A DNA stretch of 64,000 bases from Halobacterium bonnevillei (GTDB lineage Archaea > Halobacteriota > Halobacteria > Halobacteriales > Halobacteriaceae): positions 1 through 64,000 of the forward strand of contig NZ_WUUU01000001.1 of assembly GCF_009831555.1 (NCBI RefSeq). Reading direction: 5' to 3'. The notes below the pieces were generated by a model that was not told the origin of the DNA, did no database searches, and was given only the letters and a program-made list of their open reading frames with translations. Position 1 is the stretch's first letter, and the number at the start of each line of letters is the position of its first letter. A program made the position numbers and the translations under genes. This document shows positions 35,525 through 44,334 of this stretch, piece after piece.

Positions 35525-36451
35525 ATGCGAATTCTCGTCACCGGCGGAGCTGGATTCATAGGGTCGAATTTCGTGCAGTACGTCCTTGAGGAACACGAGG
35601 ACGACGAGGTGGTCACACTGGACGCGCTGACGTACGCGGCCTCGAAGGACAACCTCGCTGGTGTACTCAATAATCCTCGTCACGACTTCGTCGAGGGCGA
35701 CATCCGCGATCGCGACCTCGTCACTGACCTCGTAAGCGATGTCGACGCAGTTGTCAACTTCGCCGCGGAGTCACACGTCGACCGGTCAATCGACGGTGCC
35801 GGACCGTTCGTCTCGACGAACGTTCAAGGGACGCAAGTCCTCCTTGATGCCGCCAACGAGGCGGACATCGATCGCTTCCTCCAGATCTCGACCGACGAAG
35901 TGTACGGGCAGATCCTCGACGGGAAGTTCGCCGAAGACGACCCGCTCAACCCCCGGAACCCCTACTCGGCGACGAAGGCGGGTGCGGATCTACTCGCACG
36001 GAGTTTCCAGACGACGCACGATCTCCCTGTCCTCATCACACGCACCTGCAACAACTTCGGTCCCCAACAGCACCCCGAGAAACTCATCCCGAAGTTCATC
36101 CAGAACGCCGCCGACGGCGAGGCGCTTCCTGTCTACGGCGACGGGTCAAACGTGCGTGAGTGGATATACGTTGAGGACAACTGTCGGGCACTCGATGTGG
36201 TTCTCCGAAACGGTACCATCGGCGAAATCTACAACATCGGAAGCGACGCAGAGAAAACGAACCTCAAAGTCACCGAGACGATTCTGGACGCCGTCGGCGC
36301 AGACGACGACCTGATCGAGTTTGTGGACGACCGCGCTGGCCATGACCAGCGCTACGCACTCAATACCGAGAAAATAGAAGCACTTGGCTGGGAACCCGAA
36401 TACACGTTCGAAGAGGGCCTCGAACGAACCGTCGAGTACTACTTGGAGTGA
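35525..36451 (+). CDS. rmlB: dTDP-glucose 4,6-dehydratase
   Basis: 308 residues from the ATG MRILVTGGAG; an ATG four codons upstream is poorly placed relative to the TATA box. GGAGFIGSNF binds NAD. HVDRSI, STDEVYG with catalytic Asp-Glu, and YSATK (near residue 147) are all RmlB signatures, as is NNFGPQQHPEKLIP. It converts dTDP-glucose to the 4-keto-6-deoxy sugar. Its stop overlaps the start of the broken Nudix gene. Confidence 0.93.
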   Translation: MRILVTGGAGFIGSNFVQYVLEEHEDDEVVTLDALTYAASKDNLAGVLNNPRHDFVEGDIRDRDLVTDLVSDVDAVVNFAAESHVDRSIDGAGPFVSTNVQGTQVLLDAANEADIDRFLQISTDEVYGQILDGKFAEDDPLNPRNPYSATKAGADLLARSFQTTHDLPVLITRTCNNFGPQQHPEKLIPKFIQNAADGEALPVYGDGSNVREWIYVEDNCRALDVVLRNGTIGEIYNIGSDAEKTNLKVTETILDAVGADDDLIEFVDDRAGHDQRYALNTEKIEALGWEPEYTFEEGLERTVEYYLE

Positions 36452-36901
36452 CGATTTCCGCCGAGGAGAAGCCGATCCCGTAGGCCGAGTGGAGGACAAT
36501 CGTGGAGAACGTCCCACTCGTTTCTGTTGGCCTCGTCTTTGAACATAATGGCGGTCTTCTCTTGGGCACACGCGAAAACGAGCCCGCCAAAGTGGTTTGT
36601 TCCCGGGGGAACAGTACTGAAGAACGAACCCCGGACTGAGGCTGTCCACTGCGTCGCCAACGAAGAACTCGGGGAATCAGTTGTCGTCGTCGACTGCCTC
36701 GGAATCTACGAACACTTCTACGATTCTTCCGAGGTTAAGGATGTAGACTCAAAACACGACGTGTCGACCGCGTATCACTGTCGTCTCAAACGAGATCCTT
36801 CGGATTTCGATGGTGACGGTCAACACAGTGAATTTGGTGTATTTCGTCCGCCGTTCAACGACCTCCACCCGTATGTGAAACGGTATCTCAACGAACTCTA
36901 G
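36448..36901 (+). pseudogene. Nudix hydrolase pseudogene
   Basis: A GTG start at 36448 overlaps the rmlB stop, showing former translational coupling. That frame reads EEKPIP, then an amber stop at 36481-36483, then TIVENVPLVSVGLVFEHNG up to ENEPAK. A frameshift near 36595 follows, and the rest continues in another frame as WFVPGGTVLKNEPR, NEELGE and LGIYEHFYDSSE. This is the GDP-mannose-hydrolase-like Nudix type, with an incomplete Nudix box (the usual Arg-Glu before the Glu pair is replaced by C-V). Two lesions make it non-functional. Confidence 0.78.
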
Positions 36902-37109
36902 TTTCGTATCCCTCACTTTCTGAATCAGCGAATCTCTCCGAAATATAAATAGTGCGCTCTTGTGGGGTAGATTGTTGGTAACGATTTTATAGCTCGATCC
37001 AGATAAGCACCCTCTCTTCCATCGACCGTTATCGCCTCTATTCTGGAGAGTCGTATCGTTGAGTCCAATCATAACAAAATCGCCAACCATCTCTCTACTA
37101 TCAATGGTC
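36902..37109. other. intergenic A/T-rich stretch
   Basis: About 210 bp between the Nudix pseudogene and the coiled-coil gene. TATAAATAG-like and TTTTATAG sequences are present around 36943 and 36984 but no gene start lies at the right distance. No coding potential seen. Confidence 0.35.
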
Positions 37110-37516
37110 TACACAAGAGCGTGGAACTAATCCACCGGCGAACCTCCAGTACCGATCGTCATATCTGCTCACCCGAGAGGGCCAGTATCCAAATTCTTCG
37201 AGAACCTGCTCGAGTTCTGCGGGAACACAAGGACAGTTGTGATTTTCTCCGCCTTCGTCGACGCGTTGGTATGCTAGGTCAGTCCCTCCAACCGGGCTTC
37301 GAGTTCTTCAAGACGTTCACCCCGCTCGGCGATTCGCTGGCGAAACGTCCGACCAGTTGCTGGAAACTCATTGACGGTCGCTACTTTGCCATTCAGCATC
37401 GCCCGTACCGTTCCTTTCAACAGGGGGGTATCTTGATCCGTCGTTGTCTGGAGTTCCGTCTGTAGTTCGTCGAGTTGGCGTTCTATTTCCCCGATACGCT
37501 CGCGAAGCGCGTCCAC
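37110..37516 (-). pseudogene. coiled-coil hypothetical protein, apparently frameshifted
   Basis: From a GTG at 37516 an 80-residue frame gives a heptad-rich segment (ERIGEIERQLDELQTELQ, later RLEELEARLEGLT) ending in TAG at 37274. In the next frame the sequence continues immediately as TDLAYQRVDEGGENHNCPC, VPAELEQVLEEFGYWPS and RYWRFAGGLVP, ending near 37110. Both parts look coding, so one frameshifted gene is the simplest reading. Alternatively only the 80-residue coiled-coil protein is made. The family is not recognised. Confidence 0.45.
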
Positions 37517-37611
37517 ATCATTCAGGCTGTCAATGACTCCACTTCCTCAAGGAAATATCGTAGACCAGCCCACAACTACCTGATGAGCTTTTCCGATGGC
37601 TTTTTGTTCTG

Positions 37612-37617
37612 TTATAG
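37612..37617 (+). promoter_or_regulatory. TATA box of the sulfoquinovose-synthase-type gene
   Basis: TTATAG lies 22-27 bp before the ATG at 37639, consistent with a leaderless promoter. An out-of-frame ATG at 37629 is not used by the gene. Confidence 0.5.
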
Positions 37618-37638
37618 TAACTCGTATTATGAGTAAAC

Positions 37639-38820
37639 ATGACCATTCTCATCACTGGCGCCGACGGTTACGTCGGCTGGCCCACGAGTCTCCGTACCGC
37701 CTCCCAAACCGACGGCCGCGTCCTCCTTGTCGATAACTTCGCGCGTAGAGATTGGGTTGACGAGGTTGGCTCCGTCTCCGCCACCCCCGTCCACCCAATA
37801 GAAACTCGCCTCGAAGCCGCCGAACAAACACACGGCCTCACGAATCTCTCGTTTGTTGAGGGCGACCTCACGAACAAGGCTTTCGTCAACGAACTCCTCA
37901 ACGTTCACGAACCCGACACGATCGTCCACACGGCCGCCCAACCCTCGGCCCCCTACTCCCAGATCAACGGCGAGCGCGCGAACTACACCCAGCACAACAA
38001 CCTCCAGGCGACCCGCAACCTCCTCTGGGGCCTTGAAGAACACGGCCTCACGGACACACACTTCATCGAGACGACAACCACGGGCGTCTACGGGGCCCCC
38101 GAATTCCCCATCCCAGAAGGCGGCGCGACGATGGAGAACCAGAGCGAACAAGACGATGTCCCCTTCCCTGCGATGGCGGGTTCGTGGTACCACCTCACCA
38201 AGTCCCACGACGCAGCGAACATGCGACTCGCCCACCAGCAGTTCGACATCCCCGTCAGCGACGTTCGCACCGCCATCGTCTACGGCACCCAAACGGAGGA
38301 AACCCGCGCGGACGACCGCCTGAACACGCGCTTCGACTTCGACTACTACTTCGGGACAGTCGGCCATCGATTCGCCGCTCAAGCCGTTGCCGGCTACCCG
38401 GTCACCGTCTACGGCAAGGGCGAACAGCGAAAACCCTTCATTAGCCTCGAAGACGCCGTAGAGGGCCTCGCCCAGCTCGCGCTCGCCGACCCAGACAACC
38501 GCCCGGACGACCTCGTCGTCTACAATCAAGTCACGCGGGCAATCAGCATCGTCGAGATCGCGAACACCATCGCGGACGTCGGCGACGACTACGCCCTCGA
38601 CGTCGACGTCGAGCACTTCGAGAATCCGCGCGATGAAGACGAAACTCACAAGATGGAGATCGAAAAAGAACGCTACATGGACTTAATCGGGGAACAAGCC
38701 CAGGACTTCGAGGCCGGCATCCAAGACGTCCTGGACACACTCACCGAGCACGCGGACGTCATCAAAGCCCACGAGGACCGCTTCCTCCCGGGCGTACTCG
38801 AAGACCGCCTCGACGACTAA
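37639..38820 (+). CDS. UDP-sulfoquinovose synthase-type SDR (SQD1/Agl3-like)
   Basis: 393 residues. GADGYVGWPTSL (NAD site with the Trp characteristic of SQD1), IETRLEAAE, HTAAQPSAPYSQ, TTTTGVYGAPEFPIPEG and SWYHLTKSHDAANM with the catalytic Y-x-x-x-K all follow SQD1 order. The later YGTQTEETR, RFDFDYYFGT and TVYGKGEQRKPFISLEDA also match. SQD1/Agl3 makes UDP-sulfoquinovose from UDP-glucose and sulfite; in Sulfolobus, Agl3 serves N-glycosylation. A sulfonated glycan sugar is therefore likely here. Two epimerase genes follow. Confidence 0.82.
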   Translation: MTILITGADGYVGWPTSLRTASQTDGRVLLVDNFARRDWVDEVGSVSATPVHPIETRLEAAEQTHGLTNLSFVEGDLTNKAFVNELLNVHEPDTIVHTAAQPSAPYSQINGERANYTQHNNLQATRNLLWGLEEHGLTDTHFIETTTTGVYGAPEFPIPEGGATMENQSEQDDVPFPAMAGSWYHLTKSHDAANMRLAHQQFDIPVSDVRTAIVYGTQTEETRADDRLNTRFDFDYYFGTVGHRFAAQAVAGYPVTVYGKGEQRKPFISLEDAVEGLAQLALADPDNRPDDLVVYNQVTRAISIVEIANTIADVGDDYALDVDVEHFENPRDEDETHKMEIEKERYMDLIGEQAQDFEAGIQDVLDTLTEHADVIKAHEDRFLPGVLEDRLDD

Positions 38821-38898
38821 CCACCACCAGCCACCCCCCTGATTCGAGTGGGGTGCGTATCGAAGGGTTTACCCTCGTATTTATCTCTTGTACGTGAT

Positions 38899-39882
38899 AT
38901 GCGCGTGTTAGTGACGGGGGGCTGTGGCTACATCGGCAGTGCGTTGCTCCCACAGTTGCTCGCGGAAGCCGACACCGACGTCGAGCACGTCACGGTCCTC
39001 GACAATCTCTCCGCCGGCACCCCACGCAACCTCATGGGTGTCGGACTCGGGACGACCGACCGCCTGGACTTCCAGCGGGGCGACGTCCGCGAGTACGGCG
39101 ACGTCGAAAACGCCATGCGTAACACGGACACCGTCATCCACCTGGCGGCCATTACGGGCGCTGACAGCACCCACGAGCGCCGCGAGGAAACGTTCGACGT
39201 CAACTACGAGGGCACGGAGAACGTCGTGCGCGCCGCCGGCAAACTCGGCGTCGAGAACGTCGTATTCGCGTCCTCGTGCAACCTCTACGGGAGAGCGTCC
39301 AGCACCGACATCGACGAGACGGTCGACCCCGACCCGTTGAATCCGTATGCGGAAGCAAAATACGACGCCGAAACCCGCGTCCGTGAGGCCCAAAACGAGT
39401 ACGGCTTCAACGCCACCGCACTCCGCATGAGCACGAACTACGGCTACTCGCCGGGCGTCCGCTTCAACCTCGTCGTGAACTACTTCGTGTTCCGCGCGCT
39501 CACCGACCGCCCGCTGACCGTCTACGGCGACGGCAGCAACTGGCGGCCCTTCATCCACGTCCGGGACGCCGCCCGCGCGTACAAACACGCCGCCCTCAAT
39601 CCCGAGTCGTGGACCGAGGACGTTTACAACGTGGGGTCGAACGACCAGAACTACCAGGTCGAAACAATCGCCGATGTGGTTCAGGACGAACTCAACAACG
39701 GCCTCGAGATCACGTATCTTCGCGACGAACATCCGGGCCCGTCCTACCACGTGAACTTCGACCGGCTCGCCGACACCGGCTTCGAACCACAGCATACGCT
39801 CCGCGCGGGTATTCGAGAACTCGCCGACAAATTCACTACTACCAGCCAGCTCCCACCCACACCCACTACCGATCCTGCATGA
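38899..39882 (+). CDS. NAD-dependent epimerase/dehydratase
   Basis: 327 residues from the ATG MRVLVTGGCGYIG; an upstream extension to 38848 is not supported. GGCGYIGSALLP, HLAAITGADSTHE, SSCNLYG and the catalytic YAEAK are present, then RMSTNYGYSPGVRFNLVVNYF. It belongs to the sugar-nucleotide extended SDRs; the reaction is not determined. It overlaps the next gene by 4 bp (ATGA). With the SQD1-like gene it forms a plausible three-gene sugar-nucleotide unit. Confidence 0.85.
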   Translation: MRVLVTGGCGYIGSALLPQLLAEADTDVEHVTVLDNLSAGTPRNLMGVGLGTTDRLDFQRGDVREYGDVENAMRNTDTVIHLAAITGADSTHERREETFDVNYEGTENVVRAAGKLGVENVVFASSCNLYGRASSTDIDETVDPDPLNPYAEAKYDAETRVREAQNEYGFNATALRMSTNYGYSPGVRFNLVVNYFVFRALTDRPLTVYGDGSNWRPFIHVRDAARAYKHAALNPESWTEDVYNVGSNDQNYQVETIADVVQDELNNGLEITYLRDEHPGPSYHVNFDRLADTGFEPQHTLRAGIRELADKFTTTSQLPPTPTTDPA

Positions 39883-40886
39883 CTAACACCAGCGTAGACA
39901 CTGACGAGCCGCCACAGATTGCAATCACGGGCGCCGCCGGCTACATCGGCAGCCGCGTCGTCAAACTCCTCACCGACAAGCACCCCGACTGGGAGTACGT
40001 CGCCCTGGACAACTTCTACCTCGGCGACGTCCGCGAAATCAACGATATCCACGTCCAGCACGTCGACGTCCGAAACCGGAGTGCACTCGAGGACGCCCTC
40101 GCGGGCTCGGACGTGGTCCTCCACCTCGCCGCGGTTAGTGGGGTTGATGACTGTCAGCAGAACCAGGATCTCGCGTACGACGTGAACGTCACTGGGACGA
40201 ATAACGTCGCGTGGTTCTGTCGGAAAACCGGCGCCGGCCTTGTCTTCCCGTTCAGCATGGCCGTCCTCGGCGATCCCCAAGACTTCCCGATTACGGTTGA
40301 CGACCCCCGTGACCCCTTCAATTGGTACGGCCGGGCGAAACTCCTGGGCGAACGCGCAATCGAGTCCTTCGCCGAGGACGCGTTCCCCGCGCATCTCTTC
40401 CTGAAATCGAATCTCTACGGCGAACACGAACTCAACGGCCGTCGCGTCTCAAAGGGCACCGTCATTAATTTCTTCGTGAGTCGCGCTATCAGCGGCGAAC
40501 CCCTTACCGTGTACGAGCCAGGGTCGCAATCCCGGAACTACGTTCACGTCGACGATGTCGCGCGCGCCTACGTCCACAGTACCGAGCGCCTCCTCGACCA
40601 AGTCGCCGACGGCCAGACTGGCGTCGAGAAGTACGAGATCGCGTCCGGGGAAGACCCGAGCGTGCAGGCCGTTGCTGAAACGGTTCAACGCCTCGCTGCT
40701 GAAGAGCGCGACCAGGACGTTGAGGTGAAACTCGTCGAGAATCCCCGTGGCGACGACGAAACGCTCGTCCAGGACTTCGCCGTCGACACCAGCAAAGCCC
40801 AATCCGTCCTCGGTTGGGAACCCCGGCATACCGTCGAGGCCTCGATTCGCGGGCTGCTGCGTGACGCTGCCAGCACCTCGGATTAA
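39879..40886 (+). CDS. NAD-dependent epimerase/dehydratase
   Basis: 335 residues from the ATG MTNTSVDTDEPP at the 4-bp overlap with the preceding gene. GAAGYIGSRVVKLL, HLAAVSGVDDC and catalytic YGRAK are present, with KSNLYGEHELNGR following. It is similar in build to its neighbour but clearly diverged. Translational coupling implies both products are needed in fixed ratio, probably consecutive steps or a heteromeric enzyme acting on the same nucleotide sugar. The substrate is unknown. Confidence 0.85.
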   Translation: MTNTSVDTDEPPQIAITGAAGYIGSRVVKLLTDKHPDWEYVALDNFYLGDVREINDIHVQHVDVRNRSALEDALAGSDVVLHLAAVSGVDDCQQNQDLAYDVNVTGTNNVAWFCRKTGAGLVFPFSMAVLGDPQDFPITVDDPRDPFNWYGRAKLLGERAIESFAEDAFPAHLFLKSNLYGEHELNGRRVSKGTVINFFVSRAISGEPLTVYEPGSQSRNYVHVDDVARAYVHSTERLLDQVADGQTGVEKYEIASGEDPSVQAVAETVQRLAAEERDQDVEVKLVENPRGDDETLVQDFAVDTSKAQSVLGWEPRHTVEASIRGLLRDAASTSD

Positions 40887-40919
40887 GCCACTATACACCC
40901 TCCAGTGAAGGCTCCCACG

Positions 40920-41780
40920 TTAGATGGTGTCGGCGGCGGGATAGCTGTCGGTGCTTTCGTACGTCCAGATTAGCTCGAAGTAGCGTTCGAGGCCGGCAAC
41001 GAATGAGCCGTTCTTGGTGACTGCTGCTTGTCGCTTGTGGAGGGGGATGTTTTTCTCTTCGACGAGCATGATGGCCTCGCCCTGGTCGTAGTCCATGCTC
41101 GGGTCGATGATCGTCCCCCGCCACGGAAGCAGGTTCTCGCTGAATCGCGTCTTGATGCCGGGATACGCGTCGTGGATGTACTCGACGATTTCGCGTTGGA
41201 TCGGTTGGTTGTTTGTCGTGAGCTTCGATGGATGTAGGAACAGGATGCGAACGGCGGCTCCCGCTTCGATGGCGGCCTCTAGTGTGGGTTCGACGGCGTC
41301 GATGTATTCGAAACTCTTGGTGATGATGTCGATGTGGGCGTCTGCGTCGCGGTAGAGGCGTCGTGTTTCTTCCTCGCTTGCGTCGCCAACGTCGACCACG
41401 TAGAACAACTCTTCCGTTGGTGTGACTGCCTCACTGGCGGACTCGTACAACGGCTGGAACGCGTCAAGGAAGTCATCACGTATCTTGTCGAGTTCGTGTT
41501 GGTAGGTTTCGAAGTTCTGGCGGCGGGCTTCAATCGCCCGGTCGAGAATCTCCGTGGGTGGTTTCGGCTGGTACATCTTTGGACGGCCGGGGATAATCTT
41601 GAGGTAGCCGTCGTCGGCGAGTGAGTCGAGTACCCCATAGATGCGGGCCTTTGGGATGCCAGTCGCTTCCGAGAGGTCCGGCGCGGTCGTCTGTCCGAGC
41701 ATGAGAAGGGTTTCGAGGGCTTGTTCCTCGTACTCGGTGAGCTCGAGCGCCGTGAGTAATTCTGACGGGTCCGTACTCAT
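40920..41780 (-). CDS. TrmB-family transcriptional regulator
   Basis: 286 residues. The N-terminal winged-helix (LTALELTEYEEQALETLL, then DLSEATGIPKARIYGVLDSL) and the following coiled-coil linker are typical TrmB features. The C-terminal half (residues 130-280) is the PLD-like effector domain of the family. TrmB proteins sense sugars or sugar-derivatives and control carbohydrate genes. It converges with the sugar-nucleotide genes, 33 bp apart, and could regulate them, for example at the TACTGT repeats. That link is conjecture. Confidence 0.88.
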   Translation of the reverse strand: MSTDPSELLTALELTEYEEQALETLLMLGQTTAPDLSEATGIPKARIYGVLDSLADDGYLKIIPGRPKMYQPKPPTEILDRAIEARRQNFETYQHELDKIRDDFLDAFQPLYESASEAVTPTEELFYVVDVGDASEEETRRLYRDADAHIDIITKSFEYIDAVEPTLEAAIEAGAAVRILFLHPSKLTTNNQPIQREIVEYIHDAYPGIKTRFSENLLPWRGTIIDPSMDYDQGEAIMLVEEKNIPLHKRQAAVTKNGSFVAGLERYFELIWTYESTDSYPAADTI

Positions 41781-41892
41781 TGGTCACTCCTCGGGTGTGT
41801 GCACGAATAAAACGTCGTGCTTGTAGAGATCGCTGAATGGGTTAGGACACCGGTACTTTGATGTGATATGGCTCCAATTCGTTACTCAGACG

Positions 41893-42009
41893 ATGAGTAA
41901 CCGCAAGCGCGATGACGCCGAACACCTCCACGACCTGGAGGATGGGGCCGGCTGCACCGAAATCTGGGAAAAACTCAGCGAAAACCGCACACAGAACGCA
42001 GACGACTAA
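41893..42009 (+). CDS. conserved haloarchaeal microprotein
   Basis: 38 residues, very acidic, with the core LEDGAGCTEIWEKLSENR. Small proteins with this C-T-E-I-W-E-x-L-S-E core occur widely in haloarchaea; the function is unknown. A single Cys is present, so it is not a zinc ribbon by itself. It lies 112 bp from the divergent TrmB gene. Confidence 0.6.
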   Translation: MSNRKRDDAEHLHDLEDGAGCTEIWEKLSENRTQNADD

Positions 42010-42065
42010 CCCCACCACACCCTCCACATATCTCTCTTCCACTCGATTCTCCTCGAAAATATTGC

Positions 42066-42260
42066 TCACTCACGAAGTAAGTCAGCAGACGACTCCAAAT
42101 TACTTGCGTCAGGCTCACGAATCAATAGCGGTCTGCGTGACGTAGGACTTGCAACCGAAAATTCTGCGTAACAGTCCGGACAGACGAGGGAAAACGAGTC
42201 CGTACGAACCTTAACCGCTCCTTGAACAATGGATTCACACGCCGGACATCGTTCACTCAT
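42066..42260 (-). CDS. zinc-ribbon protein
   Basis: 64 residues from the ATG MSERCPACES. The first CxxC (CPAC) and second CxxC (CPDC) are 26 residues apart, giving a classic zinc ribbon, followed by a polar tail. A longer frame to 42410 overlaps the divergent gene at 42386, so the short start is preferred. Role unknown, possibly nucleic-acid or protein binding. Confidence 0.62.
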   Translation of the reverse strand: MSERCPACESIVQGAVKVRTDSFSLVCPDCYAEFSVASPTSRRPLLIREPDASNLESSADLLRE

Positions 42261-42385
42261 ACTACAGACCACGTAATTCACACCCTTCGTTATAATCTTC
42301 ATATCACTCTGGAACCGTCTAGCCAGGAACTCGGCTTCGCCCGCCATCACCACGTTTACCACAACCCCCGCGGAACCCAGGAACA

Positions 42386-42889
42386 ATGGATTCACGTCGG
42401 GCACGAGCACTTGGAATCCTGGTACTCGTATGCCTGCTAGCCGGGATGTTCGTGTGGGCTGGCTCTATTACTCCACACCCAGCAGAAAACCGATATCCCG
42501 GGAACACGGAACTTCTCGAAGACTACGAGGCCTATATCGGCGACCCCGTCCAGATTAGCGGCCCGGTTGTCCACACAGAGCCAGTCATCATACGGATTTC
42601 AAACAGCCACGAATCCCGCGAGATAAACGTCCAGAACTTCCACCCGTCTGTGAGTGTAGGTGAACGCATCGTTGTTTTTGGTACTGTTGGCGACGACAAT
42701 ACGCTTGACAGCGATAACGCAGTTGTCCGCGAGCCGTGGGAAGCCAAGTACATGTATCTCGTTTCCTTCGTGGGCGGGCTCTGGGTGCTGGCACGCCTGG
42801 TGAATGGCTGGAAGATCAACACTGATCGCTGGTCAGTCGAGCCACGAGACACCCCACGCTTCTCATGGGGAGGAGGCGAGGATGCCTGA
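42386..42889 (+). CDS. membrane-anchored OB-fold-like hypothetical protein
   Basis: 167 residues. Residues 8-27 form a hydrophobic signal/anchor (ILVLVCLLAGMFVWAGSI). Residues 50-115 have the strand pattern of an OB-fold (YIGDPVQISGPVVHTEP, VGERIVVFGTV). Residues 125-140 form a second membrane segment (YLVSFVGGLWVLARLV). The middle domain would face outside. The next gene overlaps by 8 bp, implying coupling to a membrane hydrolase-like protein. No specific function can be named. Confidence 0.65.
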   Translation: MDSRRARALGILVLVCLLAGMFVWAGSITPHPAENRYPGNTELLEDYEAYIGDPVQISGPVVHTEPVIIRISNSHESREINVQNFHPSVSVGERIVVFGTVGDDNTLDSDNAVVREPWEAKYMYLVSFVGGLWVLARLVNGWKINTDRWSVEPRDTPRFSWGGGEDA

Positions 42890-43379
42890 CTTGCTCACCC
42901 ACGTCCTCGTCGGGTACATTCTCGGGACACTCTTTGCGAGGCGAGTCAGCGGGAAGCCAGCAGCAACGACGACAGTCGTGATGCTCGGCGCACTCCTCCC
43001 GGACCTCACAAAAATTCAGATCGTTGTCCCGAGCTCTCGAATGGAAGTCCTTCTGGGAGTACCGTTCGCGTGGCATACACTCCACACCCTCGGCGGCGTT
43101 CTCCTCACAGCAGGCATCGGCGCGCTCCTCGTTAACCCAACCAATCGGCGGCGAGTGCTCGGCCTCCTCCTCGCAGGGGCCACCTCACATCTGGTTCTCG
43201 ATTCGTTTCTCCTCAAGCCATCGGGCTATGCCTCACCAATGTGGTGGCCCTTCATCACAACCGGGTTGCCGACACCCGGTTTGTACGTAAGCTACGACTG
43301 GTGGCCCACCCTAGTTGCTGGCGTCCTCGCACTAATTGTGTTTCTCCGAACAAGCCAGCGAATATCCGAGCATCAGTGA
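42882..43379 (+). CDS. membrane-bound metal-dependent hydrolase-like protein (YdjM/LexA-regulated type)
   Basis: 165 residues from the ATG MPDLLTHVLVGY. T-H-x-x-x-G-Y at the N-terminus, GALLPDLTK with Asp, FAWHTLHTLGG and ATSHLVLDSF give the H/D residues of the membrane hydrolase family. Four hydrophobic segments are visible. Members are integral membrane proteins of unknown substrate. Overlaps the upstream gene by 8 bp. Confidence 0.75.
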   Translation: MPDLLTHVLVGYILGTLFARRVSGKPAATTTVVMLGALLPDLTKIQIVVPSSRMEVLLGVPFAWHTLHTLGGVLLTAGIGALLVNPTNRRRVLGLLLAGATSHLVLDSFLLKPSGYASPMWWPFITTGLPTPGLYVSYDWWPTLVAGVLALIVFLRTSQRISEHQ

Positions 43380-43523
43380 GAACCCCATCTACGAAGATTT
43401 GTCGACCGCTCCCACCAACTACGACGTACTCCGACCGACCGTAATGGAGCATCCGTGGTGAAGCCGTAGCTTTCGGCACGGAATTCTCCCCCTCGATATA
43501 CTGTGGTGAGTCCAGAAAACCGG

Positions 43524-43700
43524 CTACTGGGGTTCGTCACCGGTACTGATGTAAGGTTGGTGGTGGCCGCAGGGGTATGCGATGCTGGTTGCTGGGCCAC
43601 GCGTAGTCGTGTGTAGGATTCGGTGGCCGCAGACCGAGCAGGTTCTCTGAGGATTGTTCTCGTCGTCGTGTGAGCGCATGTCGGGGGGTGGGTCTGGCAT
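43524..43700 (-). CDS. small zinc-binding-motif protein
   Basis: 58 residues from the ATG MPDPPPDMRS; an internal ATG at 43679 would give 51 residues. It contains CSVCGHR and, 20 residues later, YPCGHH: a CxxC plus C-x-H-H arrangement that could bind zinc. No homologue is recognised. The call rests on the metal-binding pattern and on the absence of a better frame. Confidence 0.45.
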   Translation of the reverse strand: MPDPPPDMRSHDDENNPQRTCSVCGHRILHTTTRGPATSIAYPCGHHQPYISTGDEPQ

Positions 43701-43950
43701 TTGGGGCGGCTGAGAGGGACTTTCGAGAGATTGTGTTGTCTTGAGAGTGGGCGAGTCGGTTGGCGGTGGTAGTACTGAGTGCTGCCCGCGATTAGCACTT
43801 ATTTGCAGTTTCAGCAACCCCCCTCCTAACCCCACTACCACACTAATCGGAACGCATTCAAGCTGTACCCCTCAGCGGGGCCAGTCTGGAGTGCTCAGTG
43901 CGCTTTCGCTTGCCTACAGTTCCCGCAACACCTCTTGAGAATGTGTCAAG

Positions 43951-44334
43951 TCAATCGAGAGCGTTCGAGGTGTGTTCGCCGGCGCCGAGCACACTGAGCG
44001 TCTCCCCGAATGCTGGTCCGGGCCGAAGGATATCGCTGTCGTTGCTCACCCTCGTGATTACGCCAGCCTCCTCGAGTGGCGGGAGGTGAGAGCGTTTCAG
44101 ATTCGTGCGGACGTTCGTCACCTTGCGAGTCGGAACCGAGTGCTGTTCGCCCTCGGCCTCGAGACTACAGATGATTTCGGCGAGTTGGCGCAGTGACACC
44201 TGCTTTCGGGGACTCATCGCGAGCGTGTAGACAACAGCGCGCCGGCGGCGCCGACTCAACAGAAAGAAGACATTCTGCGTCCGGTCAGGAAATCTCCCGT
44301 CGACACCGGATCCCTCATCAGAATTGTCAGTCAT
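43951..44334 (-). CDS. winged-helix protein of the DUF7344 type
   Basis: 127 residues from the ATG MTDNSDEG; the preceding 83 codons of open frame overlap another gene. LLSRRRRRAVVYTL, VSLRQLAEIICSLE, and RSHLPPLEEAGVI are the haloarchaeal winged-helix pattern: a short helix, a recognition helix and a wing. It is a presumptive DNA-binding regulator. It overlaps the upstream gene at 44327 by 8 bp, forming a two-gene unit. Confidence 0.78.
   Translation of the reverse strand: MTDNSDEGSGVDGRFPDRTQNVFFLLSRRRRRAVVYTLAMSPRKQVSLRQLAEIICSLEAEGEQHSVPTRKVTNVRTNLKRSHLPPLEEAGVITRVSNDSDILRPGPAFGETLSVLGAGEHTSNALD

Noticed and set aside
38908-39795. Long minus-strand open frame opposite the epimerase gene
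   Set aside because: Val/Asp/Glu/Arg-rich translation without motifs, lying exactly antisense to a gene with full SDR motifs; a G/C-rich shadow frame.
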